From positions 14,871,641 through 14,935,640 of the forward strand of contig CP034996.1 of assembly GCA_004026145.2 (NCBI GenBank): 64,000 bases of DNA. Reading direction: 5' to 3'. Position numbers and translations under genes: made by a program. This stretch comes from Takifugu bimaculatus (lineage: Eukaryota > Chordata > Actinopteri > Tetraodontiformes > Tetraodontidae). This document shows positions 1 through 12,700 of this stretch, one piece after another. The notes beneath the pieces were generated by a model. The model ran no database searches and was not told the DNA's origin. It saw nothing but the letters and a program-made list of their open reading frames with translations. Within the stretch, counting starts at the first letter, position 1. Every line of letters begins with the position of its first letter.

Positions 1-361
1 TCACCTCTTGATGAAGTCCAGGGGGCATACACATACCTAGCTGGCTATTTTTCTCTCAGTCTGTTGAGGCTCTGCTTCCTTTGTTATGGTTTTGAGTAGT
101 TAAATATTATAATGAGTTAGTAATCTTTGCTCACCATGTTTGTATTGTATCTGTAAGTCGAGTGTCAGCACATTCGCCGCCGCCCAATACAATATATTTA
201 ATGAAATTAGGACACACAGGATCTAAAGATTTATATTTTACTTGTGGTAATTATTTTCCTAGGCCACAAGGAAAACTTTATTTGACAGAAAATATTATTT
301 TCTATTTAGTAAAGACGCCGTGTCGAAACGGTTGAGCTGTATCAGCAGTCAAAAGCGCAAG
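1..361. other. Upstream flank of nsrp1, no gene recognised
   Basis: AT-rich sequence in which I see no supportable coding exon. Its right end should hold the nsrp1 promoter and 5' UTR, because the start codon follows at 362 and the first donor at 382. The extreme left edge could belong to a neighbouring gene outside the window, but nothing there allows a call. Confidence 0.4.
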
Positions 362-3001
362 ATGGCGGTCCCTACAAAACAGTGAGTTGCAAACGCGTTA
401 ATGTGATTATGATAGCATTTGACTAACTGGGGGCAGTTTTAAATACTTCAATAGACTTTGGTTTTAGTCATTGTCAAGAAGTCGACATAGCGTTATTTGT
501 TTGTATGGTTTCATTATTGTAAACCCGAGAGCTTTACTTCTTGAGATCGACATGCTAACGTTATGCTAATGTTAGTCTTGGTCATAGAGACGTCAAAATT
601 AAGGTTACGATGCATATAACAGAAATATTACATCCTTTATGGTGTAGTTCTTGTCAGTGCATTATTTTCGGCTTTATTTTTTGTAGAAATACATGTTTAA
701 TTATAAGCTCCACTCCCCTTATAGCACATTTGATGGCTGTAAAACGTGCTTTTGCGTTGTTTCCATCAGAAACATCTATTTCCATCTGAATTCTGAGACG
801 AATTTTGAATCGTTTGACACGACAGTCGTTTGCTTTCTTATTGACAGGTACGGGCTGATTTTGCCACAGAAGAAAGGTTTATCAAAAACATCCGTTCTGC
901 AGAAACCCTCCGTTTTTGGGGATGACTCCGATGAGGAGGTAATTGAATTCACTCTTTACGTTCACAACAGATTTATTAAGGCCGGTCACATTTATGCTGA
1001 TGACAGGTTAATGTGAGAAGTTTGCATCCAACTATACATTTGCCATATGTTGTTGCTTAGACCACAGTTGGGCAAAGTCTACTAAAAGAAGCTGCCAAAA
1101 AGAAAACGATGAAGCAGGTGAGAGGAACATTAAAACATCTATGCATAAATCTATAACTTTTCTGGTTGACCTAACTATGCCTAACTGTTTCCTCATCTAT
1201 CATCCCCCCAAAGACGCGTTTAGAGATGCAGAAGGCCCTGGAACAGGACAGCACTGTTTATGACTACGATGCTGTCTATGATGAAATTCAAAATCAGAGA
1301 CTGGAGAAAACCCAGAAAATCTTGCATGGCTCTGATAAAAGGGTAATTTTTAACCTAAAACCTTCCTCCATTTTTAAAACAAGCTTATGTTATACCAAGC
1401 TCATGTCAGGTTATTAACTCTGCTAAGAATCCAAATTTGTTGTGCATTAGGCAACCTGATGGGGTATTTCAGAGACATATGGGGGTTCCAAACGTTGTGC
1501 CTGTATGGGTTCTGATGAATATTTTGTTTGCATTATTTTTGCATTATTACAGCCAAAGTACATCCATCAGTTGATGAAAGCAGTCGATGATCGAAAGAAA
1601 GAGCAAGAACGGAGGGAAGAGAGGAAGATCCAGAAGGAAAGGGAAGCAGAAGGGGAGAAGTTTGCTGATAAAGAGGCTTATGTCACCTCTGCCTACAAGA
1701 AAAAATTGGAGGAGCAGAAGGAAGAACTGGAAAGGGAGAAAAGAGCAGCAGCGCTGGAAGGTGAGGCGGATATTTAATTACAAGGCTGAGCATAAATTAC
1801 ATTATAAAATATTTCATAAGCCTTTCACGTGGATTCAGTCTAGATTTTTGAATAGTAGAACTGGGTCTCATGGCCTTCCAAATACATTTTACCTGTAAAA
1901 AGATCAGGCTTATATATTAACTTGATTTCTTAAATTGATTTCATTTTCTCCAATTGCAGTTAAAGCACAAAATTATCATTTTTTCCATTCACAATTGCAT
2001 TATTTGTTTAGAAAAATAAATGATTTGGAGTTTTCATGTTGTGCAGCTGCTTTGGATGTGAAGAAGCAAAAAGATCTGAGCGGCTTCTACCGACACTTTC
2101 TCAATCAGACTGTAGGAGAGGAAGCGATACCAGACCGGTCAGTAAATAAGTCAGTGATTAAAGTGATTAAATTACTATAGGAGACAACAAATCCGATGCC
2201 CTTTTTAACAGAATGTATGTATGCCTCCACAGGTCTCAACCTTCAAACCTTCCAAAAGAGGTGGACAGTATCAAGCCTGAGCCGTCCTCTAAATCCCAGG
2301 ATTTAACTCCAAGTTCAGGCAGCGACAGTGAGGAGCAGAAGCCCGGATTCAGCAAATCTGCGTTGAGCTCTTCACACTCAAAACGCCAGTACAGACAGCG
2401 GTCGCCGTCCTCAGACAGTGAACCCGAGAGGGAGAAAGACAGGCATAAGAAGAGCCACAGAGACAGGGATAGAGATAGAGATAGAGCTAAAGACAGGGAT
2501 AGAGATAGACACAGGGATAGAGACAGAGATAGGGACAGAAAACGGGAAAGAGAAAGAGATGACAGACATAGAGGAAGAAGAGATGATAGGGAAAGGAGGA
2601 CAGACAGGGACAGAAGCCGAGAAGACGACAGAAGCAGAGAAAAGAGGGACGACCGACATCAGAGAAGAGACAGAAGCCCAAGAGAAAGAGAGAGGGAGAA
2701 AAGTGGGGAGAGAGAGAAGCCGAGACATACAGACGAGGACGAGAGGAAGGACAAAGATCAGGGACAGGAGAGAAAGGAGCCTGAGAAGGAAGCAAAGAGA
2801 GAAAGAAAAGATTCTGAAAAGGACACTGTAAAAGATGAGCAAAAACAGGAAGGAGAAGAGAAAGAAGAAACGGAGGAGAAGGGGAGCAAGTTTGCAAAGC
2901 GCAGCACAGATCAGACCGTGAGCTCGGCGAGGGAGAGATACCTGGCCCGACAGATGGCTCGGTCTGCTGCTAAGCCCTACGTAGAAAAGGATGAGGACTG
3001 A
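362..3001 (+). CDS. nsrp1: nuclear speckle splicing regulatory protein 1 (NSRP1/CCDC55), 7 coding exons
   Basis: Nuclear speckle protein that in mammals influences alternative splice-site choice. Coding exons are 362-381, 848-938, 1061-1117, 1214-1342, 1553-1760, 2047-2137 and 2233-3001. All junctions are GT-AG and in phase, and they give about 454 residues. The N-terminus (MAVPTKQYGLILPQKK, then KPSVFGDDSDEE) matches the family start. The segment around residues 100-190 is the conserved charged coiled-coil part (KYIHQLMKAV, TSAYKKKLEEQ, DLSGFYRHFLNQ). The last exon encodes a low-complexity RD/RE/RS-rich tail with long RDRDRD runs, and the conserved C-terminus RYLARQMARSAAKPY. The start was chosen because it begins the tiny first exon used by the family. 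The tail is compositionally biased, and its reverse strand carries long spurious open frames. Function is inferred from the family. Confidence 0.93.
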
Positions 3002-3574
3002 GCAAAAATACACAAATGAGAAGAAATGATGTTCGCAGATTATCACGTGTTTTGTTTTGTCCAATATACAATGACATGAAATCCTAGTTCACTTTTGTTT
3101 TTGCAATATTTAAATTGCAACAATTCCAGCAGTGCTGCAGTGCAGCTGGTGTGGTTTTGTCGTGCAATGTAACAGATCACACGACAGGGGGCGCTCGCGG
3201 ACTTTACTCGCATGATTTGAGTATCGCAGCACACAAAGACCACGTGTAAATATAAACGTTTATTCTTGTGAAAAGGGGTGAGTGTAAATTTAAAATGTTG
3301 TCTAATCTGAGGGTGGATGGATAATTGCATTTTAAGTCAGTAAAGAGAATACAAGAATGGATACAAGAATGACTCCAGTGCCTTTAATGTTTGTGGTGTC
3401 TCATTCGTCACAACTGTCTGTTAACAGGGACCATTTTAGCATGAACATGTACATTTTAAGGATTTTATATGATAGAAGAATCCTTTGTCTCCAGACCAGC
3501 ATCACTCTAGTTGTACATAAACACATGGGACCACTGCAACAAAAGAAATAGAGAATAGTTAGTATCTTAAAGCA

Positions 3575-3580
3575 TTTATT
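3575..3580 (-). other. Candidate polyadenylation signal of the calpain gene
   Basis: Reads AATAAA on the minus strand, about 200 bases beyond the calpain stop. The calpain and nsrp1 are convergent, so roughly 3000-3790 holds both 3' UTRs. A plus-strand AATAAA at about 3597-3602 could serve nsrp1. Which signals are used cannot be told from sequence. Confidence 0.4.
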
Positions 3581-3786
3581 TGCCTTAAAATAGTTAAATA
3601 AACAATTGCAAGTCTGATAAAGTGCTCCTAAAATATATAAACACAACGATCAACCCATTTTACAGAGAGAAAGAAAAAATAAATAATTTATAAATTGCTT
3701 CATCCAATAATAAGTCCAGTTGTACAGTGTAGAATATAGAACATAATAAGGGACAGGGATCATAACAGTGCACACTTAAAATGAAT

Positions 3787-6700
3787 TTAAGCTGAAAATC
3801 CACCTACCTCTTCGAAGCTTAGGTGCATGTGTTTACCCTGAGTTTTCATTGAACACATCTGCTGAAGAAACAACAAACGACTGTTTAATCAGAAATCCTT
3901 CCAAAGGTACACAAATTACAGCGTCGTTGCTGTTGCCATGGTGCTCACTCAGCATCCTGTCCATGCGCATCATGAAGGGGATGAAGCCGTTGAGCGACAA
4001 GTACGGCATAATGGCAGAGTCGGAATAGCGGTACATCAGCAGGTCCACCGTCTCGTCGCTCAGCTCCATTCCTGGAGCAAACACAAGCGCCATCGTGAAG
4101 CATCTTCATCTCCTGCACCTTCACAGGCTCATTGATGCTCACTTACCTGCAGCACTCAGGGCTTTCTTCAGCTCATACTTATTCAGGTACCTATTCCTGT
4201 TTGTATCTGAGCTTTGGAAGAGGTTCTGCAGAATAAACACAACAACTTGTAATTTTTTTCCGCAGACCATTAGCAGAATACACAATAATTTACTTTGAAT
4301 TCGTCAATCTTCTTCCAGAGAGCCGAGAACTCGGAGATGTTCATCTTCATCTTCCGTGTTTTCTTCGCCTGTTAAGGATCACTCCTTTATTCCTGGTCAC
4401 AATTCTAACTCGACTCTATTCTGCAGTTCTTAGGATACATCCATCAGAGCGATCAAGCTCCTGCAGCTGTCCAGAGAGAAGTTGTGCCAGGTTCCTGTGG
4501 CACAGAGGTCAAATCAACATCGCTAAAAAAAACTAATTTAAAAAGCTGTGAACTGGCTCACCTCGAGGAAAGTTTCCGTTCAGGAGCTTCTGGAGCTGCC
4601 TGGCGTTCAACTTATCCTGACAACACGCACGGAAACAACAAGATAAACTCTCACCCATCGATTTTAAGTTGGAAAAAAGACAGTAGTGAAGTGTGGGAAA
4701 GACAATTAACACCTGTCTAGCATAGCGTTCAAACAGGATGGTGGCGTCCTTCTCCATGGGCTCCTCTTCTTTATCAGTTGGTATCTAAGGTAACCAGTTG
4801 CTGGATCAGACAGGATGTCTACATCATTTATTCTGCCCTGACTACAGAATTCATACCGTAGGGGAGACTGGTGTGTGGTTGTGATGGCCGTCTTCATCGT
4901 GTGGGCTGAACGTGGACAAGAATATCATGATATGGACCAGAAATGCTTATAATTCCTGTCACACGGAAGCGTCCTCACCTGAGATCAGTGTCAAATTTGA
5001 AGTAGACGGTGAGAACGAAGTCTGCGTTCATGTAAGCCCTCATGGTGGAGGGGACCACCACGTACTCTCCTGGCTCCAGGTTGTAAAACTCAGTCATTTC
5101 CCTCTCATAGTAGTACATCTGACCATCCTTCACAGTCTTGTTGTTCTTGAAGAAAACACCCTCTAAATGACCTTCAGGCGTCTGAAGACGACAGGATTCT
5201 TATTTAGTGTGATGCGTTTGCTTCCTGAGCACCATTAGTGATGGACAGACATGGTCTTACCCCTGGAGGGACCTGTTGGATGTGGGAGAAAAAGAAAAAA
5301 GTCCTAAAATTTATGACATTGAAGGTTTCTGTTGAACATTTAGTAAGCAAATAATCTTCAAAAGGTTAAACATCAGAATCATGGAGTGAGACCAAACATC
5401 TATGATTTTCTGCATGTTTTAACATTTCGAGCTGTAATTCTCATGACTTTAAAGTTCCGGGTGCAAACCTTAAAGATGCTCAGTCCGATGGGGAGGAACC
5501 TTGACCGACTGCGTCGGCTCCGCTGAGGTTTCTGCATGAGAGAAAACAACACGTTCCTTTCTCCCTTCTCTGCCTCGACTTCTTCTGCCACCTGGATGCG
5601 GTACTGAGGATTCTGGTCAAAAGTATCTACAAGTAACGAGAAGCATCAGCTGGAGCCTCATAAACCAGCTGTCACAACTGTGGGTTCATGAAGAAACCGG
5701 ACTGACAGTCGTTCAGGTCGCCACCGGAGGATTTCCCGGCGACCCAGCTGCCCTGGTAGATCTGGTACTTCCAGCGACAGTCGACGTTCCTGTCGATAAA
5801 GCTGGGATTCTCACCGCAGATGAACAACATTTGGAAATAGTAGCAGAAGTCTTCCAGGTCCATCCTGGCGTCCAAAAGTACAACACAAAGAACAAAGCAA
5901 GCTCAATCTTCATTCAAATACAAATATCCTGATTATTCATTATTACCAGAATTCCCCGTCCTCTCTTTTATTGCGCTTTTTCTGATCTTCTACGCTCACC
6001 CTGTTCCACTCGCTGGACCTGAGAACAGAGAAAGTGCAAAACATTCAGACGCCAACAACCAGACAACCATCCCCGGACTGTTGTGAAGGAATGGGAGGTT
6101 TGAGTACTTGTCGCTCCACTTCCCGCTCCATTCTTGCTTGCCCCAGGGGTTCATCAGCCTCACCAGCTTCACGTCACACCCAAAACAATTCACCTGGAGA
6201 CACAAGGCCTAAACTGTCACGGTTCCTATGTTAAAGGGAGAGTCCACGGCAGATTTTAAAAGCAAAAATGTAACTTATTCTGTCATCAGGCTCCTCAGGA
6301 GGAATTCAAACACAAATGTTTGATGTAGATGATAAATAAGTTATGATTGTTACCTTGGTGACCCCGGTTATGGTGTAGGCGTGGCCGTCCACCAGCCCGG
6401 TGCGCGATACAGTGTTCAGCAACATGTCCTGAGCCAAACACAAAGCAGGGACATGTCAGTGGGTCCCATCTCTTTGCAGGGCTGCAGAGGTTGCAACCGT
6501 TTACCCCCTTCCAGGCTGTCCCGCAGCAGATCATCGCGTGACTTGTCGTGGCCCTCTCCAGCGTGAGCCACAGTTTGTCGTCGTGACCGGCGGTGTGCGC
6601 GTCCTTGAGCTCGTAGATCATGTTGACGCCGCCGCAGAAGTCCTTGCAGGCCTCCTGAAGGCAGCCCGGCGTTCATGTCGGCATAAGAACCGCACACTCT

Positions 6701-7928
6701 AAAAGAGGAAGTCAAATAGATCAATTATCACATCCTCAGGTTTGTGCAGCGCGGGGGACACTGGGGTTTCATACTTGGCATATGCTTTCTCCAGTAAGGC
6801 CACCCAGAACTCAAATCCTCCTTTGGAGCGCACAGACAGTAAAGTTCCGTCGAGCACTGGCAGGTAGTCATCAACGACCACGTCCACCCACTCCCCAAAC
6901 CTCCAGAACTGTCACAGAAGACGAGCAAAGCAGCTAATGTTAGCCGCCATATTCGAACATACGTGTATTTTATCTCATAACTAGGTAAGCAGCACGGGGA
7001 CTGTGCAGCCCTCCGCCAAGCAGGTCATTTTCCCACACTGTGTGTTACATTTGTGGCATATAAATATATAGGAATCGGTACTGCAAAGCTGTTACATAAG
7101 TTGTGTTATGATCAAAGCCCCTTGGCTTGGGAAGATGAAAATTTAACTGTCCCTCCGGAATCTGCAACATCACTAAAACGCTTCTGGAAAATTTCATTAA
7201 AATCCATTCCTCACTTGTTCAGTCTTGAGTTTGAAAGAACTGAAAGAAACAAAGGGCGGGAGTCCCACAACCTCCCCGGCGGAGGTAATTAACATTACCC
7301 TGAAGTGAAATATCCCGGCGTAGTTCTCAAAAGACTGCTCTGTGGGAACCACTTGTCCCAGCACGCTTTTATGGAATGTGAGCGCAGAGATCGCAGCCAG
7401 AAACCAGCAGTTACCTGATCAATAAACAAACAAACAAACAAATTGACTAATTAATGCATTCATCTTCTTTGCAAAGCGCTGATGCTTGCTCACCCACGGC
7501 GCCTTGACTGAAGTCAAACCTCGAAGCTCCATCCAGGATGAAAACGGCCTCGTCTGTGATATTTTGTAATTTCAAGATCTCCTGTAAAACACCAGGGGCA
7601 GAAGCATCTTAATGAATACGAACAGTTCCTCGGTTTTAGGAACATTTCAGATTTGCCATTAAAACCAGCTGCTGTGAACAAATTTTACTTGTGGTCGAAG
7701 CCACTCCACTTGGGCCTCGCGCCAGCTGCTGAGATCGGGCAGGTCTCCCAGAGACTGGCTGTTAGGTGGGAAAGTGCTGTCTACAAACAGGCTCCCCGTG
7801 TGGAGGCAGGTGTCTCTCAGCTGTGCATAGTCCTGGTCGTTGAACCCAACGGGGTTGGAGGGGCTCCCCTCTTGGCCGTCCTGGTAAGTCAGGCTGATGA
7901 CGGAGAAGGAATGTCTGGTCTCACACAT
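3787..7928 (-). CDS. classical calpain cysteine protease, about 20 exons, one exon with a +1 frameshift
   Basis: Calcium-dependent cytosolic cysteine protease. Exons from the 5' end: 7689-7928, 7494-7581, 7299-7414, 6775-6908, 6505-6698, 6354-6428, 6108-6193, 5947-6018, 5707-5864, 5469-5626, 5261-5272, 4979-5181, 4857-4905, 4713-4784, 4562-4616, 4439-4494, 4294-4368, 4147-4225, 3920-4071, 3787-3858. About 714 residues, normal for classical calpains. The catalytic triad is complete: Cys about 112 (VGNCWFLAAI), His about 273 (DGHAYTITG) and Asn about 297 (NPWG). The C2-like domain (YNLEPGEYVVVPST) and penta-EF-hand tail (SDTNRNRYLNKYEL) follow. Phase agrees at every junction except exon 6505-6698, which is one base too long. 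If the last intron is not removed, translation instead stops at 3833. The start at 7928 is the first plausible ATG before the N-terminal anchor. The subtype is uncertain (CAPN9/12/13/14-like possible), so no symbol is given. Confidence 0.88.
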
Positions 7929-8060
7929 GATGAGGTGGGAGCCTGGAGAAGGACGGGTGAAGATCGCTGCAGTCAGGCGGTGGAAAATGGCTCTGAAGAG
8001 CTTCAGGCTGATCTTTAAAGAAGGGCTGGACCCTCCTCCAGGAAACTGCTGACAAAGCAC

Positions 8061-8324
8061 CTCCCCTGAACATTGCGTTCCTCATCTTTCCATCCTTCAG
8101 GGCTTGTTCATCACAGACTGATACACAAAGGATTCCACAGGTGGAATGCTTGTCAAAGAAAACAGCACATGCATGAATGCATGAATCCAATTGGACTATA
8201 CAGGTGATACCAAAAGCTGGTCCTGTCATGCACTGAATTTAAAAACAAGGGTGGAAGAATCTGGTGCACAAAACAGAGATTATCAGTCACAAAACACACA
8301 AACAGACACAGACATGCACACGCA

Positions 8325-8378
<54 letters not shown>

Positions 8379-8391
8379 CACGCGCGAACGG

Positions 8392-8432
<41 letters not shown>

Positions 8433-8440
8433 CACGGACG

Positions 8441-8489
<49 letters not shown>

Positions 8490-9743
8490 TGTTAGAATAA
8501 CTTTAGCTTAAGGGAGCAGCAGAATCAACCGACAATGAAGGAATTATTTATAGACTCAAACCTTCTGCCAGAAATAAGTTGTTCTACTCCTCAATAAAAG
8601 AAGTTAAGAATCCAACTGAATCTTGGCCTGGTGACAAAACTTTTTTTTTTTCTAAAAATGCCAGCTTAGGGAATCTTTAGAGATCTCTGTTCCCGAAACA
8701 GTGGGAATTACAGGGTGAGATGCTTTTCCACATTGATGCGGAGTAAATCCTTCATTGTTCTCATTAAACTTCTACCTTCACTTCAGTTCCATTTCTTTTC
8801 AGTCTGCAGGCTTTAGGTTGGATCAAAGGTTACCGGTGTTTACACTAGTAACCCGCAGTTGTGGGAGGAGAAAGTTCTGTTAACGGGTACAATTACTTAA
8901 CGTAACACACACGAAGGCTCCCTTCTTCCTTCTAGTCTCTGGCCGATCCAACACGGAGCTTCGGTCCCTGCACAGCCTGGGATCTGCTTTTACAGACGGA
9001 TGATTTTGATCTATTTTCTGTTGTTCCTTTGGTTAGGTGCTGGTTTTATAGTCTCCCTCGTCCATCTCCTCACCTCTCTGACTGCCCCGGTTGCTGCCAG
9101 GTCTGAATCTGCCCCCCCACCCTTTGATTAGATCAACATGGTTCTGAGTGAATGCTGGTAGAAGCATTCCTAGAAGATACTGTCAGATCCTTGTTTGTTT
9201 GCATGTGTGATGACTGTCCAGCCTGTTTGGTGCACGAGGCAGCGTCCTGTGATAAAGCTGAGCGGTCAAAGTCCTCACAACAGTACAAAGAGCCTGACGG
9301 AGTGATGGCTGAAGCCAGCACAGCTCGCACCTTCGGAGGTCTTTGTGTACAGCCTGTAAACGGGCATTCCTCAGCAGATTAGAACTAAACCCTGCATCTC
9401 ACAGGCGCTGTAAAATATGAAAAATGCTCACATTCTCTCTGGGGACAAACACTTGGACTACCCATATGCTTCCAGGCGAACATTTAACCTTTGACCTTTG
9501 ACAATTGCAGGATTTTTTTTGTCCCTCCCCTCTATTTCCTCCTTATTTTTGCAGCCTGGCTCTCCTTCCGACCTCACTATCAAGCCCATAACTTCAGAGA
9601 CTATTGCTTCGAACCTGCACTGTCCCCCTAGCTGTCCCTCTTTTTCTCCACTCCCTCCCCCGCCCCCCACCCCCCACCCCCCACCCGTCCCTTAGCCTCT
9701 CTCCTGTCTCGCCGCGACTGCTCTTTTCCCTCTGTGCGGTTTA
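8061..9743. other. Divergent intergenic region between calpain and slc47a
   Basis: No coding exon is recognised. This stretch should hold the promoters and 5' UTRs of the calpain (-) and the MATE transporter (+), which point away from each other. It contains the CA-type microsatellite at about 8313-8483 and a pyrimidine-rich stretch at about 9510-9720 just before the slc47a start. Open frames across the repeat are low-complexity artefacts. Confidence 0.6.
8313..8483. repeat. Compound (CA)n / CACG microsatellite
   Basis: CACG-type units are followed by three blocks of CA repeats, interrupted by GACACGCACG-like segments. The length is about 170 bases. It produces long spurious His/Thr or Cys/Val frames on both strands. 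Confidence 0.95.
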
Positions 9744-12700
9744 ATGGAGAAATCGAGCTGCCACGATCCCGCACGCCCGGAAATGGGCACCGGGCCCGCT
9801 GCCAGGAAGATCACAGCCAAGGATGGCGAGGGAGGCCCAGACGAGGGTGAGGCGGCTGGTTCTAGAGGATTTGGACACGCATGCATCGGACGCTGGCTGA
9901 CCGTGGAGCACAGGCAGGAGCTCCACAGGGTGGTGCGGCTCACGGGACCGTTGGTGAGTAAAAGTGTCAGAGCTTCAGGGTAACGTTCAGATGTTCTGCA
10001 CAATACCACTTGCAGACTTCCCACAGCCCTGAATAGGTGCTCACACATGTATAAGAGATGTGTTTTGGGTGTAGAGATTGGGTGAAATTCACCATTTCAG
10101 CAAAAAGTTGCACAACCAAAGCCAAGGAGCTTTACCGAACCGAGCGCTAATCAGTCTGGAGGTAGAGCTCCACAATCTTCTAAGGAGGAACTCTCCGATG
10201 TGCAGTTATTGATGACCGTCTGGAAACCAGCCAATTTTTCCTGTTTTCGCAGCTGTTGTCTCGGATCCTGAACTTTCTCCTCAAGTTTACGACCACCGTA
10301 TTCTGTGGCCACATCGGGAACTCGGAGCTGGCTGGATACGCGCTGGCCTCAGCGGTACAGAGATATTTGCTGCTCTGCTTGTACCTGTGTGCCATTCTCA
10401 TCTTCAAACCCGCTGCGTTGGCTCTGCTGCACTTGCAAAATTGTACTAATAAATGCCAATATGTGGACAGCTTTAACAGATGGATTCTATGCAATCTTTA
10501 AATTGTGTTTAGTCTACAATTACATCTAATATTTATTCCCTGCCCTGTTTCTATAGATGCTAAAGATCTTAGCAAACTTTAGTTTAGGTGGAACTGCAAC
10601 TTAAAAAGACTGTTCGAAGATTGACAGATATGATATATAGAATAGCTAAAGTTGATAGAATTCTATATATATATTTATTATGAAAGAATTTAAACAAATA
10701 TTACAAATTTGGTCCCTAATTTGACTGATTGATTTCCTCCCAGACATTAAATCTCACCACGGTTGCGACGGGCCTAGGACTGGTTGTGGCCTGTGACACC
10801 CTCATTTCCCAGGTAAATGAAGACACTGAATAATATGATTGACTTTTTAAAAATAATCTAGTCTATTGAGGTCTTGTATGTTCATGTCACCAGACATTTG
10901 GCAGTAAGAACATGAAGCAGGTCGGCGTTATCCTCCAGAGGAGTCTGCTGATTGTGCTGCTCTTTTGTCTGCCCTGTTGGGCTCTTCTCATTAACTCCTA
11001 CAACATATTGATCCTGTTGCACCAAAAGGAGCAGGTGGCGAGGTAAATTCCTCACTTCTGCCCTTTAATGGCACCATTACCGATTGACTTTAATAAAATT
11101 CAATCCTAATCCTGGATCGTGATGCAATGAATCCACCAACAGAGCAGATTTAACCGTCGTTTTCTCATTTTGAACTCGTCCTCCGCAGAATCGCCCACCT
11201 TTATGTGATGATTTTCCTTCCTGCTGTTCCGGTGAGTTCACTGAAATCTCCTCAATAAATGGGACATATTGCACTTGTTTGAGAAGCAGAATCTGCACAT
11301 TGAGGTTCTTCTTTCTCTCTTCAGGCCATGTTCTTACACCATCTGCTAGTTGCATACCTGCAAAACCAAGTGAGAGGACAGAGGAGGCTTCCTCTGGCTC
11401 ATTATCATTTTGTATAGTCAAAGCTGACAGTCTCATCTTTTATGCATCTACATTGGTTCTTTCTGATCAAATTAAATCCAAATCAACAGTTTAAATGGTC
11501 CAAAACATTCATAACGGAGCAGCTTTGTTGTCTTCCAGGGAATCACCCTCCCTCAGATGTACACAGCCGCAGTGGCAAACATTTTCAACTTGGTAGCGAA
11601 CTATGTTTTAATCTTCAGCCTTCAGTTAGGTGTCACGTAAGTGTGTCGTGTCTCGTCTTTCTGCTATTAGCTCCATCAGTTTACTCAAATCACATGTCCC
11701 TGGGGGAGATCTGAGGGGATCAAGATGTTTGTGTGAATGCAGGCTTAGCTGCGATGTTTGTTATTTCTTCTGGTTGGGTTGGAGAACCAGGGGGGAAAAA
11801 GTGGGGGGACAATTTGGCATGCAGCTGGACAAATATAGCAGATTTAACGCAGATAAAGTCGGCTGATCTCTCTCGAAAGCTGATGTGGAGGGGCCTGTGT
11901 CTCTGCAGAGGGTCGGCGATTGCCAACAGCCTCTCTGAGATTGTCATCTGTCTGCTTTTATTCGGCTACATCAGATGGAAGAACCTATATCACAAAACAT
12001 GGGGAGGTGACTCAAGCACATGTGTCAGAATTCTCGACTCCAGGAGGCTGCAGAGCCGAATCTAACCCTTGTTGTGTGAAACCCGTCAGGCTGGAGCACT
12101 GCGTGCCTGCAGGAGTGGGGGTCCCACATGAAGTTGGCCATTCCCAGTATGCTAATGGTCTGCTTTGAGTGGTGGTTCTGGGAGGTTGGAGGTTTCCTTT
12201 CTGGTTAGTGCTGTTTCCTGAGCCCAAAATTCTATTTTCGCTCTAACCGTCTAAGCTATCAGGCTTCACTGAATGAAATACTGTGTGTTTACTGTTTGGG
12301 GTTATAAAAACAACTCCAGGTGTACTGGGAGAGGTGGACCTCGCTGCTCAGCATGTGATCATAGAAATAGGAGCGATAATGTACATGGTATGTGTATTAT
12401 TGTGATCAGACCATTTGTTTTCATATAGGGATTTAACTTTTACCTTTAACCTACCTACCTTACCTACCTTGCAGATCCCTCTGGGTATCAACGCGGCTGC
12501 CTCCGTGTGCATTGGGAATGAGCTGGGGGCCGGGAACACTGCCAAGGCTAAGCTCATTTGTAAAGTGGTCCTGGGTCTGGCAGGTACCGGAGGAGCGCCT
12601 GTAAAGGAAATATACATTGTCACATCTGTCAGGAAAAGTTAACCTGTTTTTTGCGCCTTAACGGCAGGAACCCTCGCTGTGGCTCAGGGCATCGCCATCT

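Noticed and set aside
2411..3064. Long minus-strand open frames opposite the last nsrp1 exon
   Set aside because: They mirror the RD/RE-rich coding repeat; the plus-strand frame is the conserved NSRP1 tail, and the reverse product is a low-complexity Ser/Leu/Phe/Val string.
8153..8511. Overlapping frames of His/Thr and Cys/Val on both strands
   Set aside because: They are translations of the CA/CACG microsatellite.
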